Source: Paenibacillus silagei (GTDB lineage Bacteria; Bacillota; Bacilli; Paenibacillales; Paenibacillaceae). Taken from it: a DNA stretch of 64,000 nt. This document shows, piece by piece, positions 8,395-16,496 of this stretch. Positions within the stretch are counted from its first letter, which is position 1. Each line of letters opens with the position of its first letter. The DNA lies in the NCBI RefSeq assembly GCF_017874735.1, contig NZ_JAGGLV010000028.1, forward strand, positions 1 through 64,000. The letters run 5' to 3'. The translations under genes and the position numbers were made by a program. Below the pieces are notes generated by a model, which worked only from the letters and a program-made list of their open reading frames with translations, was not told where the DNA came from and searched no databases.

Positions 8395-8418
8395 AAGGCG
8401 ACCTCTGCAGGTCGCCTT
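8395..8418. terminator. bidirectional terminator
   Basis: A perfect 10-bp stem, AAGGCGACCT-CTGC-AGGTCGCCTT, lies between two converging genes (the small membrane protein and pectate lyase). It is flanked by A-rich and T-rich sequence. Confidence 0.8.
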
Positions 8419-8444
8419 AATTCGGTTCAGCGAAAGAAATCCCC

Positions 8445-10622
8445 CTATTCCACCACCAAATAATACAAATTAGCCGTACTATCCTTAGTAATCGTATGCG
8501 CACCCGCCGCAAGAGAGACGGTGGCTATGCCGTTCGTGATCGGGTAGCTGGTCCCATCCACCTTAATCTTGGTCCCTTCAGAGTTGAACACCAGCGTCAA
8601 AGTCGAGGCTTGGGCAGCAGTGAACTGGATGCGGGTGGCGCTTTCGATTTTGAGGCATTGGGTTAAGGTCAGACCGTTGTAGATCACTGTTCCCTTGCTG
8701 GTGGAGAGATTGCCTTGAATGGTAAAGAAGCTGCTCGAAGTCCCGGACGCTGTAAAATTGTGAACCGCCGCTCCCGGAGCAGGCGTTGACGTTGGCGCTG
8801 CTGTCGGCGCGGGAGTTGTTGTCGGCACCGGAGTCGCTGTTGGCACTGGAGTCGCTGTCGGCACTGGAGTCGCTGTCGGCACCGGAGTTACCGTTGGCAC
8901 AGGCGTTGCTGCCGGAGTCGGCGATGGACCTCCCGGGTTAGCATTGCCTCCCACAGACACCAGGCCTGAGGTGTAGCTGCGGATCGCTGCCATTAACGGA
9001 GCATTGATCGCGTAGGAGGTATCGTCCACGGCGTTATTGAAGCTCCAGCTAAAGTCACCGCCGCCCTGGCGTCCCGCTCCAGCTGTAACTTTCTGCTCTA
9101 CTGCGCTTACGTTATCGACAGCTGCTGCGCTGACACCTGTATCAACCAGCGTATCGAAGTTGTTATATGCTGTTCCGCCGACAAGTGCTTTGTACGAGCC
9201 GGGAACGGCTTCGCTTCTGGATGAGGCGAGATATGCATCCGATGAAGTCGCATTCGCCGGTGCCGTTCCTGCACCGGAGTTCGCATAGATCAGACTTGCC
9301 GCCCCAACCACACTATTATTGAAGGCTTTGATCATCCCGCCATTTTCCCCGGAGAATGTGCCTTCGCCCTGAGCATCCGTCCCTTGCAGGGAGCTCAGCA
9401 TCGGATATCTGGCATTACGGAACACATTTCCTTCCACGAAGGCCGAGGCACCGGTAGTCACGCCCACACCATATTTTGACACGCCGTCATAGAAGTTATT
9501 ATACACATGGACCGAGGCCACTCTGATCCGCGGGTGACGCGAGTCGGAATGATCGAACCAGTTGTGGTGGAAGGTGACGAAGAACTCTGCGGATTCGCTA
9601 AGTCCGACCAGAGCTGCTTTGCCGGAATCGAAGTAGTGGTTGTACGAAATGGTGATATAGGTGGAGCCTTTCTTGAGGTCCGTAGAGCCATCGCCCTTGG
9701 CCTGATCCGCATCGCTGCCCGCTGATCCGTAGAAAATATCATTATTATGCACCCATACATTCGCGTTGCCTGTATCCATGGAAATGCCGTCATCCGGGAA
9801 GAGCATCAGGCCGAGATTCCTAACCTCTACATTCCCTGCATATCTGAGCAGCAGCCCCCAGCCATAGGCATACGTATCTGTGCCGATCCCTTCAATCGTC
9901 AGATTCATTGCGGTATAATTGCTTTTCCCCTTCACCTCCAGATAACCGCCGCTATTGAGCTGTCCGCTCAGATCAGCAGCCGTCACTTTGCCGATAAGCC
10001 GGATTGCGAGCGGGGTGGTGTCATAGCCTTTTTGCCGGAGCGAGAGAATGCCGCCAAGACCTACCCCCGTCTGCACCGTACCCGAGCTGCTGACCACTAC
10101 GGGAAGCGTTACAGTCTGTGCATTCTGAGAGGTGACATACAGCACCTGCGCCCCGCTCTTCAGCGTTCCATTGTCAGTATAAGCGCCGGAGCCTGTACCA
10201 TATGGAGATTGGGCTGCAAAAGCAAACCCGGACCGGTCATACGGCGCGGCGGCCAGCGTACCTGTCACTGCACTTGCCGTTCCCCCGCCTGACAGCACGG
10301 CTTCCACCTTCATAACATAGCTTCCGGCCGCCAGCCCTATGGCATCTGCTCTCCAGTAAGAGCCATACTTGCGGATCAGCTCATTATGAAGCTGCTGATA
10401 CTGGGAATCTGCAGCGCTTGCAGCCTTGACGTATACCTTATAGCCGGATGCATTACTGACAGGTGACCACTCCACAAATGCAGCTTCATTTCCGCCTCCA
10501 CTGCCTGTTACCGTAAGTCCTGCAGCGTGTACCACCGCCGTTCCCCACCCGCTGAATAACAGAGTGAGTCCAAGAGAAAACAACAATACTATACTGGTTA
10601 CCTTTGCAACGATTCTATTCAT
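8445..10622 (-). CDS. secreted pectate lyase (PL1 family) with C-terminal module
   Basis: A 725-residue secreted enzyme. A signal peptide (MNRIVAKVTSIVLLFSLGLTLLFSGWGTAVVHA) opens the protein; the ATG at 10622 has GGGAGG upstream. A fibronectin-like segment (SGYKVYVKAA) follows. The catalytic parallel beta-helix comes next, with Pel landmarks WVHNNDIF, DGSTDLKKGSTYITISYNHY and HHNWFDHSDSRHPRIR; the Arg of that last motif is the likely catalytic base. A linker of repeated (A/V)TPVPT units near 590-640 leads to a 90-residue C-terminal beta domain of a type often found on Paenibacillus lyases. It should cleave polygalacturonate outside the cell. A candidate cre site lies 40 bp upstream. Confidence 0.9.
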   Translation of the reverse strand: MNRIVAKVTSIVLLFSLGLTLLFSGWGTAVVHAAGLTVTGSGGGNEAAFVEWSPVSNASGYKVYVKAASAADSQYQQLHNELIRKYGSYWRADAIGLAAGSYVMKVEAVLSGGGTASAVTGTLAAAPYDRSGFAFAAQSPYGTGSGAYTDNGTLKSGAQVLYVTSQNAQTVTLPVVVSSSGTVQTGVGLGGILSLRQKGYDTTPLAIRLIGKVTAADLSGQLNSGGYLEVKGKSNYTAMNLTIEGIGTDTYAYGWGLLLRYAGNVEVRNLGLMLFPDDGISMDTGNANVWVHNNDIFYGSAGSDADQAKGDGSTDLKKGSTYITISYNHYFDSGKAALVGLSESAEFFVTFHHNWFDHSDSRHPRIRVASVHVYNNFYDGVSKYGVGVTTGASAFVEGNVFRNARYPMLSSLQGTDAQGEGTFSGENGGMIKAFNNSVVGAASLIYANSGAGTAPANATSSDAYLASSRSEAVPGSYKALVGGTAYNNFDTLVDTGVSAAAVDNVSAVEQKVTAGAGRQGGGDFSWSFNNAVDDTSYAINAPLMAAIRSYTSGLVSVGGNANPGGPSPTPAATPVPTVTPVPTATPVPTATPVPTATPVPTTTPAPTAAPTSTPAPGAAVHNFTASGTSSSFFTIQGNLSTSKGTVIYNGLTLTQCLKIESATRIQFTAAQASTLTLVFNSEGTKIKVDGTSYPITNGIATVSLAAGAHTITKDSTANLYYLVVE

Positions 10623-10661
10623 TGATTTGCCTCCCGATTTAAATTTGTTGCAGAATACATT

Positions 10662-10675
10662 TGTAACCGCTTGCA
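10662..10675 (-). promoter_or_regulatory. candidate cre (CcpA) site upstream of pectate lyase
   Basis: Minus-strand TGCAAGCGGTTACA matches the cre consensus TGWAANCGNTNWCA except at position 3. It lies about 40 bp before the start codon, a place suited to carbon catabolite repression. The match is by eye. Confidence 0.5.
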
Positions 10676-10875
10676 ATAACCTGTGGAATTTCGGTGTCTG
10701 CCCTCCTCTTGTACCGGGTGATCCGAACCCTTGAAGTAGACGGAAATGAACCTGTCGGATACCCCGAGCATAGCAGAAGCCGAATTAGTGCTGAAACAAT
10801 CATTTGCTCATATCACCTGCGATTATGCACTATTATGAGAAAATGATTATTTTGCAGCGAAATGATACCTGCATA

Positions 10876-10902
10876 CAAAAAGACACCCGCCCTGGGTGCC
10901 TT
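10876..10902 (-). terminator. terminator after the DUF948 gene
   Basis: On the minus strand AGGCACCC-AGGGC-GGGTGTCT is followed by TTTTTG, about 30 bp past the stop of the DUF948 gene. Confidence 0.8.
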
Positions 10903-10933
10903 GAACTGACGCTTCTTATCGATGATGCAAAGG

Positions 10934-11323
10934 CTACTGAAACTTCGTATTGACGCGGATCTGGCCGCTTTTACTTTTGACCGCAGCCTTCTCCGGCTCT
11001 GGGTTCAAGCTCTGGCCGATGTCGGTAGCATTCTTCTTGAAGGTCTCGGTCACCGTCTGAATAACTTCCCCTACATTGTGCGCAGATTCAAAGATCGGAT
11101 CGATGGTCTTGATCTTCCCTTTCACATCCCGGGTGACCTGATTCGCCGTGTGAATGAGCTGAGTCGCCTCTCCCGTCAATCCATGTATGGCATTTCTCAC
11201 CTCGCCCAGCGTCTTGTTAGTCTCCCCGAGCGTGGTCATTCCCTTGCGCAGCGTAAGAATCAAGAACACCGCCAGAGCAATAAAAGCGGCCGCAGCAAAA
11301 GCAACACTAAGCTGAATTAACAT
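10934..11323 (-). CDS. DUF948 membrane-anchored coiled-coil protein (YtxG-like)
   Basis: A 129-residue protein with one N-terminal membrane helix (LIQLSVAFAAAAFIALAVFLILTL). A helical region with DUF948 features follows (TLGETNKTLGEVRNAIHGLTGEATQLIHTANQVTRDVKGKIKTIDPIF). The start at 11323 is set by AGGAGG with 8-bp spacing. Relatives in Bacillus are general-stress or envelope proteins of unclear role. It follows the TVP38 gene in the same direction and ends at a strong terminator, so the two may form an operon. Confidence 0.8.
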   Translation of the reverse strand: MLIQLSVAFAAAAFIALAVFLILTLRKGMTTLGETNKTLGEVRNAIHGLTGEATQLIHTANQVTRDVKGKIKTIDPIFESAHNVGEVIQTVTETFKKNATDIGQSLNPEPEKAAVKSKSGQIRVNTKFQ

Positions 11324-11386
11324 ATGCAACGCCTCCTGTAGTTCCACTCTATGTCCAAGGTACAGACAACATTCCAACAGTTGCGG

Positions 11387-12091
11387 CTACAGCCCGCTTT
11401 TACCACCTTTGAAGGAAGATAATTTGTCAATCAGTTTGTCTTTATAGATTAATCCCAAAACAAAGGCCAGGACGGAGATAGCGGAGATGACGATGGTGGG
11501 ACCATAATTCTTATCGTAGATATTAGCCCCAATGCTCACGGAGGCCAGCAGCCACGGGAATCTGGCAATGAGCAGGATCGTAAAGAATCTTAGGGGCTTC
11601 ATCGTCGTCAAACCCGCTGCATAGATGAACATATCCTTGGGAAGTCCGGGAATTATAAAGATAATGAACAGGAAAACCGAGAATTTGTTATTATCCATCA
11701 TTCCTCTCATCCACTTGAAGTTGTCCCTCTGAAGCAAACTATCAATGAAAGAACCGCCCAGGAATCTGGTAAAGTAGAAGGCAATCATTGCCCCCAGCAG
11801 CATCCCCCCAGTCACGAAGACCGCCCCTAGAGTTGTCCCATAGATGTATCCCCCGGCAATTTGAACGACCTCCCCCGGTATCGGGGCGATTACCGTCTGG
11901 AGAATCTGGAAGAGCACCAGCATAACCGGGCCTAATTTCCCCGTAGAGAGGATATAATCGCGGAAGCCGTCCAGCGACATCGTCAGCCGCAGAAGCTCCG
12001 GCAGGTATCTGATGAATACTATAATTGTCACAAGGCCCACGCAAGCGAGGAGAACCTTGCTGACCCGCTTTTTGTGTAATAACCAATCCAT
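11387..12091 (-). CDS. TVP38/TMEM64 family membrane protein (VTT domain)
   Basis: A 234-residue integral membrane protein with about five or six hydrophobic segments. The family signature is clear: APIPGEVVQIAGGYIYGTTLGAVFVTGGMLLGAMIAFYFTRFLGG, then FLFIIFIIPGLPKDMFIYAAGLT. Members of this VTT/DedA-like superfamily are linked to lipid scrambling and membrane homeostasis; the substrate here is unknown. GAGAGGG precedes the ATG. It is divergent from the two-component system. Confidence 0.85.
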   Translation of the reverse strand: MDWLLHKKRVSKVLLACVGLVTIIVFIRYLPELLRLTMSLDGFRDYILSTGKLGPVMLVLFQILQTVIAPIPGEVVQIAGGYIYGTTLGAVFVTGGMLLGAMIAFYFTRFLGGSFIDSLLQRDNFKWMRGMMDNNKFSVFLFIIFIIPGLPKDMFIYAAGLTTMKPLRFFTILLIARFPWLLASVSIGANIYDKNYGPTIVISAISVLAFVLGLIYKDKLIDKLSSFKGGKSGL

Positions 12092-12142
12092 TTACGAATC
12101 CCTCTCTTCACTGGCTTATAATATCTCCAGCTTAGGTGAATA

Positions 12143-12227
12143 TTCTTAAGATCCGGGCATGAACTTCCTTAAGAATTCTTAAGTCGCCTGTCATCCGGTG
12201 GTTTACGCGCTATAGACAATCTATAAT
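12143..12227 (+). promoter_or_regulatory. probable autoregulated promoter of the two-component system
   Basis: A perfect 16-bp palindrome, CTTAAGAATTCTTAAG, lies at 12168-12183. A further half-site, TTCTTAAG, lies at 12143-12150. A TATAAT -10 box is at 12222-12227 with a poor -35 region. The palindrome sits where an activator would bind, about 58 bp before the expected transcription start, which fits autoregulation by the adjacent response regulator. Confidence 0.55.
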
Positions 12228-12268
12228 GGAAGCACAATGAGTGCTCAGGAAGGGAGGGGGATGGAAAA

Positions 12269-12973
12269 ATGATGAATCCTGCCAAGACCATACTTATAGC
12301 CGACGACAACCACGAGATTCGTGAGATTGTCCGGGTGCTGCTGGAGAGTGAGCAATACCATGTCGTTGAGGCTGTTGACGGGGAAGATGCCGTGAATAAA
12401 GTAGACGATACCATTGACCTGATCATTCTGGACATGATGATGCCCCGGAAGTCGGGAATTAAGGCCTGCGTGGAGATACGTGAGATGACCAGCGCGCCTA
12501 TCCTATTTCTTACAGCTAAGACTCAAGATTCTGATAAAACCTTGGCCTTCTCGGCCGGAAGTGACGACTACCTGTCCAAGCCCTTCTCCTACACCGAATT
12601 GGTGTCCCGGGTGAAGGCCTTGCTTAGGCGGTATTATGTATACAAAGGCAAGGAGGATACCTCCGCCCCCTCAGATGTGATTACCTTCAACGGGCTAAGC
12701 GTGAATACTACCGTCAACGAGGTAAGAATGAATGAGAAGGAGCTGACCCTGACCGAAATTGAGTACAAGCTGCTGGCGCTGATGGCCGGCAACCGCAATA
12801 AGATTTTCTCGGCACAGAATCTGTATGAGAGTGTGTGGGGCGAGCCTTATTTCTACAGCTGTAATAATACGGTGATGGTTCATATCCGCAATCTGCGGAT
12901 GAAGCTGGAGAAGGACCCGCAGAATCCCAAGTTCATCAAAACCGTCTGGGGAAAGGGGTACCGGATTGAATAA
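12269..12973 (+). CDS. OmpR-family response regulator
   Basis: A 234-residue response regulator. The receiver domain (residues 6-120) carries the acidic pair ADD at 11-13, phosphoacceptor D55 in ILDMMMPRKSG, and the conserved K in YLSKPFSY. A C-terminal winged-helix Trans_reg_C domain ends with VWGEPYFYSCNNTVMVHIRNLRMKLE and KTVWGKGYRIE. A GGGAGGGGG ribosome binding site precedes two adjacent ATGs. The downstream kinase gene overlaps by 8 bp. Overall resemblance is to the VanR group; the signal and targets are not evident. Confidence 0.92.
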   Translation: MMNPAKTILIADDNHEIREIVRVLLESEQYHVVEAVDGEDAVNKVDDTIDLIILDMMMPRKSGIKACVEIREMTSAPILFLTAKTQDSDKTLAFSAGSDDYLSKPFSYTELVSRVKALLRRYYVYKGKEDTSAPSDVITFNGLSVNTTVNEVRMNEKELTLTEIEYKLLALMAGNRNKIFSAQNLYESVWGEPYFYSCNNTVMVHIRNLRMKLEKDPQNPKFIKTVWGKGYRIE

Positions 12974-14294
12974 CAAGCTGCGGTGGAGCAGGCTGAAACT
13001 CAAATTAATCCTGTGCCTAATTGGTTCGTTCCTGGCTTCAGCGGCACTGTTCTTGCTGCTGCAGTCCACAGGCGAAGATCTGCTGGAGCATTACCGGACT
13101 AGAAGCTCGTTCATTGACAAGCAAGAACAACAAGCTCTTCCGGCACTTGAGGAATATGTCTCCGGGCAGCATCTGTCGCTTAAGGATGACGCACAAATAG
13201 CTGAATGGGTCAGGAAAACCAAGTACGTAAATCTCTATCTCTATAAGGACAACCAATTTCTCTACTCTACGGACGGGTACACGATCAAGACCGAGAATAC
13301 AAGGTTTCTGCCCGACCCTAACATTTTCAGCAAATCCCAATATTCCACGGTTACCTTTGCGGATACGACTGCTCAGGTCTATATGGAGTATTTTTTTGAA
13401 TACAAGTATTACAACCTCATTACGATTCTGGGTGTGATTCTGTCGTTCTTATTCTTCATTGTCCTGGTCCTGTTCTTCATCAACAAGAAGACCTCTTATA
13501 TTGGCGTGCTGGAGAAAGAGATTAAGATTCTGGAGGGCGGGAATCTGGACTATCCGATTACGCTGAAGGGGAAGGATGAGCTATCGTCTCTGGCCCAGAG
13601 CATCAATGAGATGAGGAAATCGTTCATCGAGCGCCTGGAGAGCGAGGAGCAGGCCAGAGTCGCCAACAGCGAGCTGGTCACCGCCATGTCCCACGATCTG
13701 CGGACACCGCTCACCGCATTGGTCGGCTACCTGGACATCATCGAATACAAGAAATATCAGGATCAGGAGGCGTTAGCGAAATACATTCACAGCAGCAGGG
13801 AAAAAGCCTATCAGATCAAGCATCTGTCCGACAAGCTATTCGAGTACTTCACCGTGTATAACACAGAGGAGAATGATCTGGAGTTCGAGTCCTACGATGG
13901 GATTCAGCTCATGGATCAGTTAATCGATGAGCAGTCGATGTTGCTGGAGAATCACGGCTTCCGGGTAGCATGGGAGCCGTCCCCTGTCCCTTTCCGCGTG
14001 GAGCTTCACCTGATCTCCTTCAGGCGGGTATTCGACAACCTTTTCTCCAACATTACGAAGTATGCCGATACGTCTGCGGCCGTAACGATTGCGTATAGAA
14101 TCGAAGACCGCTGGCTGTTGATAGATATCACGAATGTTATAAAAAAGGAGGCCCATGAGGTGCATAGCACCGGAATCGGCCTCAAGACCTGCCACAAAAT
14201 CATCAGCCAGCATAAGGGCGAAATCACATTCACAAGCACTGGCGGCAGGTATTCCGTTCATATCCGCTTGCCGGTAAATAACACGCTCACTTAA
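12966..14294 (+). CDS. membrane sensor histidine kinase (VanS-like)
   Basis: A 442-residue kinase starting at a TTG inside the end of the regulator gene, with AAAGGGG upstream. Membrane helices at about 13-33 and 151-173 bracket a 115-residue extracellular sensor. HAMP follows, then the H-box SHDLRTPLTALVGYLD with phospho-accepting H243. An HATPase region ends with the G-box HSTGIGLKTCHKIISQHKG. The N box is NLFSNITKYA. It pairs with the preceding regulator. VanS-like kinases often sense envelope stress, but no target genes such as vanHAX are nearby. Confidence 0.9.
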   Translation: MNNKLRWSRLKLKLILCLIGSFLASAALFLLLQSTGEDLLEHYRTRSSFIDKQEQQALPALEEYVSGQHLSLKDDAQIAEWVRKTKYVNLYLYKDNQFLYSTDGYTIKTENTRFLPDPNIFSKSQYSTVTFADTTAQVYMEYFFEYKYYNLITILGVILSFLFFIVLVLFFINKKTSYIGVLEKEIKILEGGNLDYPITLKGKDELSSLAQSINEMRKSFIERLESEEQARVANSELVTAMSHDLRTPLTALVGYLDIIEYKKYQDQEALAKYIHSSREKAYQIKHLSDKLFEYFTVYNTEENDLEFESYDGIQLMDQLIDEQSMLLENHGFRVAWEPSPVPFRVELHLISFRRVFDNLFSNITKYADTSAAVTIAYRIEDRWLLIDITNVIKKEAHEVHSTGIGLKTCHKIISQHKGEITFTSTGGRYSVHIRLPVNNTLT

Positions 14295-14310
14295 TTTAGG
14301 GAGGATCATC

Positions 14311-14853
14311 ATGCAAAAATTCACTACCGACCGCTTAATCATCAGAAACTTCCGGGAGACGGATGCACCGGGTATGCTGGAGTATCTGGCAAATCCGCGG
14401 GTGAACTGTTTCCTGAGCGAACGCCTCTCCACGTTAGAGGAAGCCATCGCCACCGCCAGCGAACGGAGTCAGGACGACTCCCATCTCGCCGTCTGCCTGA
14501 AGGATACCGGCTCAATCATTGGCGAATTATTCTGCATGAAAGAAGAGCCCGATACCTACAGCGTAGGCTGGCACTTCAACCCGGCCTACGAGGGCGTCGG
14601 CTATGCCAGCGAAAGCGCCCGCGCGCTACTGCGCTATCTTTTCCTGGAGCAGGAAGCCAGGCGCATCTACGCCTACGTCGAGGACGACAACTCCAGATCG
14701 CAGAAGCTCTGCGAGAAGCTGGGCATGCGCCGGGAAGGCTGCTTCCTCGAATTCATCTCCTTCACCAAGAACGAAGACGGAACCCCGAAGTACGAGAATA
14801 CCCAGCAATTTGCGATTTTGAAGCGGGAGTGGCTGGGGCAGGGGAATGTGTAA
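14311..14853 (+). CDS. GNAT N-acetyltransferase (RimJ/RimL type)
   Basis: A 180-residue GNAT protein of the RimJ/RimL-like group. It opens with FTTDRLIIRNFRETDAPGMLEYL, has the central GWHFNPAYEGVGYASESARALL acetyl-CoA-binding region (a loose version of the Q/RxxGxG/A loop), and ends with RIYAYVEDDNSRSQKLCEKLGMRREG. Such enzymes acetylate protein N termini or small amines; the substrate cannot be read from sequence. GGGAGG precedes the ATG. It begins 16 bp after the histidine kinase stop and may be in the same transcript, which ends at the terminator at 14862. Confidence 0.88.
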   Translation: MQKFTTDRLIIRNFRETDAPGMLEYLANPRVNCFLSERLSTLEEAIATASERSQDDSHLAVCLKDTGSIIGELFCMKEEPDTYSVGWHFNPAYEGVGYASESARALLRYLFLEQEARRIYAYVEDDNSRSQKLCEKLGMRREGCFLEFISFTKNEDGTPKYENTQQFAILKREWLGQGNV

Positions 14854-14861
14854 CCACAACA

Positions 14862-14900
14862 AGCCAAGGCGCAGGGCCATCCTGTTCCTTGGCTGTTTTT
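14862..14900 (+). terminator. terminator after the GNAT gene
   Basis: AGCCAAGG (14862-14869) pairs with CCTTGGCT (14887-14894), with an inner CAGG/CCTG stem, followed by GTTTTT. Confidence 0.85.
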
Positions 14901-14919
14901 AAATGGAGGCGGCTGCCGG

Positions 14920-15258
14920 CTATCGTGATATTGATTTTTTTATCTTCTCCGGTATGGGGATATGCTTTATGGACTCTAATGGATGATACAACAACATCCA
15001 GGGTCCCGAGAAACGCATAACCCCCTTTATTTTTTGGCGGTAGACCGGTTTATAACAATGAATCGGACACTTCGCACAAGCGGGTTTCTCTTCACCGAAT
15101 TTGCAAGAGGAGAGTCTTTTCATAACATACTCATTTAAGTGCCGGCATTCCTCACAGAACTCTTGTTCATGATGTTTTTTCTTGCAATAGATACGAATCA
15201 TCTTTGAAGCAATTATTTTTTCTTTGCGGATCTTAGGGCCATCGTGCTCATCATCCAT
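14920..15258 (-). CDS. YgbA-like (nitrous-oxide-stimulated promoter family) protein, copy 1
   Basis: A 112-residue cysteine-rich protein of the YgbA_NO family (GPKIRKEKIIASKMIRIYCKKKHH, FCEECRHLNEYV, CAKCPIHCYKPVYR, VMRFSGPWMLLYHPLESIKH). The spaced cysteines suggest a metal or Fe-S site. E. coli ygbA belongs to the nitric-oxide-responsive NsrR regulon; its biochemical role is unsettled. AAGGTGTCC precedes the ATG. A second copy lies at 16114-16467, with a toxin-antitoxin pair between them. The similarity extends beyond the 3' end into non-coding DNA, so this is a segmental duplication. Confidence 0.85.
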   Translation of the reverse strand: MDDEHDGPKIRKEKIIASKMIRIYCKKKHHEQEFCEECRHLNEYVMKRLSSCKFGEEKPACAKCPIHCYKPVYRQKIKGVMRFSGPWMLLYHPLESIKHIPIPEKIKKSISR

Positions 15259-15273
15259 TTGGACACCTTACCT

Positions 15274-15666
15274 TTATTGTTCCTCAGAATATTTTGTCAA
15301 AATATAAGAGATCATTTCTAATGAATGCACGCCTTTGGCAATGTCTACAACAAATTCAACTGCAAACTCCCGTTGCATCTTTAGATGGTACCCGTTCAGA
15401 ACCAAAAAAGATTTCGTGACCAGATAGGCTGTTCGTTTATTGCCATTATGAAAGCAATGGTTTTTGACGAGCGATTCCAGCAATGCGGCTGCCTTATCAA
15501 ATATAGAGGGATAAGCATCCTCTCCAAAAATACTTTGTTGCGGTCTATGTACCGCAGATTCCAGCAGGCCGTGATCCTTCACTCCTGCTTGATCTGCGTC
15601 ATTCATTCTTTTCATCATGAAATGGTGTGCAGTAATAACCTCTTCCTTGGTAAGAAAGGTACCCAT
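15274..15666 (-). CDS. doc: Doc-type toxin (Fic/Doc fold)
   Basis: A 130-residue death-on-curing family protein. The active-site motif is NHCFHNGNKRTAYLVTKSFL, a Doc version of HxFx(D/N)xNKR. The N terminus (LTKEEVITAHHFMM) and AGVKDHGLLESAVHRPQQSIFGEDAYPSI are typical of Doc. Known Doc toxins phosphorylate EF-Tu and halt translation. The gene begins 1 bp after the antitoxin stop codon, so the pair is translationally coupled. It looks intact. Confidence 0.9.
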   Translation of the reverse strand: MGTFLTKEEVITAHHFMMKRMNDADQAGVKDHGLLESAVHRPQQSIFGEDAYPSIFDKAAALLESLVKNHCFHNGNKRTAYLVTKSFLVLNGYHLKMQREFAVEFVVDIAKGVHSLEMISYILTKYSEEQ

Positions 15667-15667
15667 A

Positions 15668-15961
15668 TCAACGATCCCTTAGGTCTTCAAGAATGCCCTG
15701 ATCCTCTTCAAACACATCGAAGAACGCCTCAAGCACCTCAGGCCGAATCTGTTCATTCAACAGAGCCGCCCGGCTTTTCCTGAACACCACTTCTCCACGT
15801 TCATTTTCAATAAACTCGATTTCATCTCCCTGAGAGATATTCATTTTATCCGCAAGAGCTTTTGGCAAGCTCACACCCAAGCTATTCCCCATCCGTCCAA
15901 TCTTTCGGGAATAACGCTTCACCTTCGATTGATCCTTCGTCACTTTGACCACACCATTCAT
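15668..15961 (-). CDS. AbrB/MazE-type antitoxin for Doc
   Basis: A 97-residue antitoxin. Its N-terminal half is a SpoVT/AbrB swapped-hairpin DNA-binding domain (YSRKIGRMGNSLGVSLPKALADKMNISQGDEIEFIENERGEVVFRK). The acidic C-terminal tail, ending FEEDQGILEDLRDR, is the likely toxin-binding part. AGGGG lies before the ATG. A repeated palindrome 38-70 bp upstream is a good autoregulatory operator. A 21-codon remnant of a second copy remains at 17145-17210. Confidence 0.87.
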   Translation of the reverse strand: MNGVVKVTKDQSKVKRYSRKIGRMGNSLGVSLPKALADKMNISQGDEIEFIENERGEVVFRKSRAALLNEQIRPEVLEAFFDVFEEDQGILEDLRDR

Positions 15962-15998
15962 TTTTTCCCCTTCCTATAGTATGCTCTGCTCGCTTCAA

Positions 15999-16030
15999 GT
16001 TATAACTTATAACGGTAATAAAAGTTATAA
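15999..16030 (-). promoter_or_regulatory. probable operator of the toxin-antitoxin operon
   Basis: GTTATAACTTATAAC (15999-16013) is a perfect palindrome around a central C, and a further GTTATAA half-site lies at 16024-16030. It sits just upstream of the antitoxin gene, where AbrB-type antitoxins autorepress. Confidence 0.6.
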
Positions 16031-16113
16031 TATATGTACATTTTATCAAAAGGATATTAAAAAGACCAACTCACAGATGGTCCTTCTGATAGCAGATAGA
16101 TTGATTGAAGCGG

Positions 16114-16467
16114 CTATCGTGACAAAGGCTTCCTTAACTTCTCCGGTATGGGAATATGCCTTATGGATTCTAACAGATGATACAGCAGCATCCACGGTCC
16201 CGAGAAACGCATAACCCCCTTAATTTTATGGCGGTAGACGGGTGTATAACAGTGAATCGGACACTTGGCACACGCTGTCTTCTCATCACCAAATTTGCAG
16301 CGGGAGAGTCTTGTCATAACATACTCATTTAAAACCCGGCATTCCTCACAGAGCTCCTGCCCATAATGTTTTTTCTTGCAATAGATACGAATCATCTTTG
16401 AAGCAATCATTTTTTCTTTGCGGATCTTAGGGCCATCGTTCAGCTGCTGCTTTGCTGCTCTGCTCAT
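16114..16467 (-). CDS. YgbA-like protein, copy 2
   Basis: A 117-residue paralogue of the protein at 14920-15258, about 85% identical by eye, differing most at the N terminus (MSRAAKQQL replaces MDDEH). All cysteines of copy 1 are kept (ELCEECRVLNEYV, CKFGDEKTACAKCPIHCY). AGGAGG precedes the ATG. The first gene upstream on the same strand is a DUF7336 protein, 29 bp away. Both copies look functional, so dosage or divergent expression may matter. Confidence 0.85.
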   Translation of the reverse strand: MSRAAKQQLNDGPKIRKEKMIASKMIRIYCKKKHYGQELCEECRVLNEYVMTRLSRCKFGDEKTACAKCPIHCYTPVYRHKIKGVMRFSGPWMLLYHLLESIRHIPIPEKLRKPLSR

Positions 16468-16496
16468 ATAATAAGGCCTCCTGGACTTAGTTGAAC

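Noticed and set aside
10740..10880. riboswitch upstream of pectate lyase
   Set aside because: There are no conserved aptamer landmarks; only a candidate cre site could be supported.
12269..14294. vancomycin-resistance operon
   Set aside because: The regulator and kinase resemble VanR and VanS only in general; no vanH, ligase or vanX gene follows.
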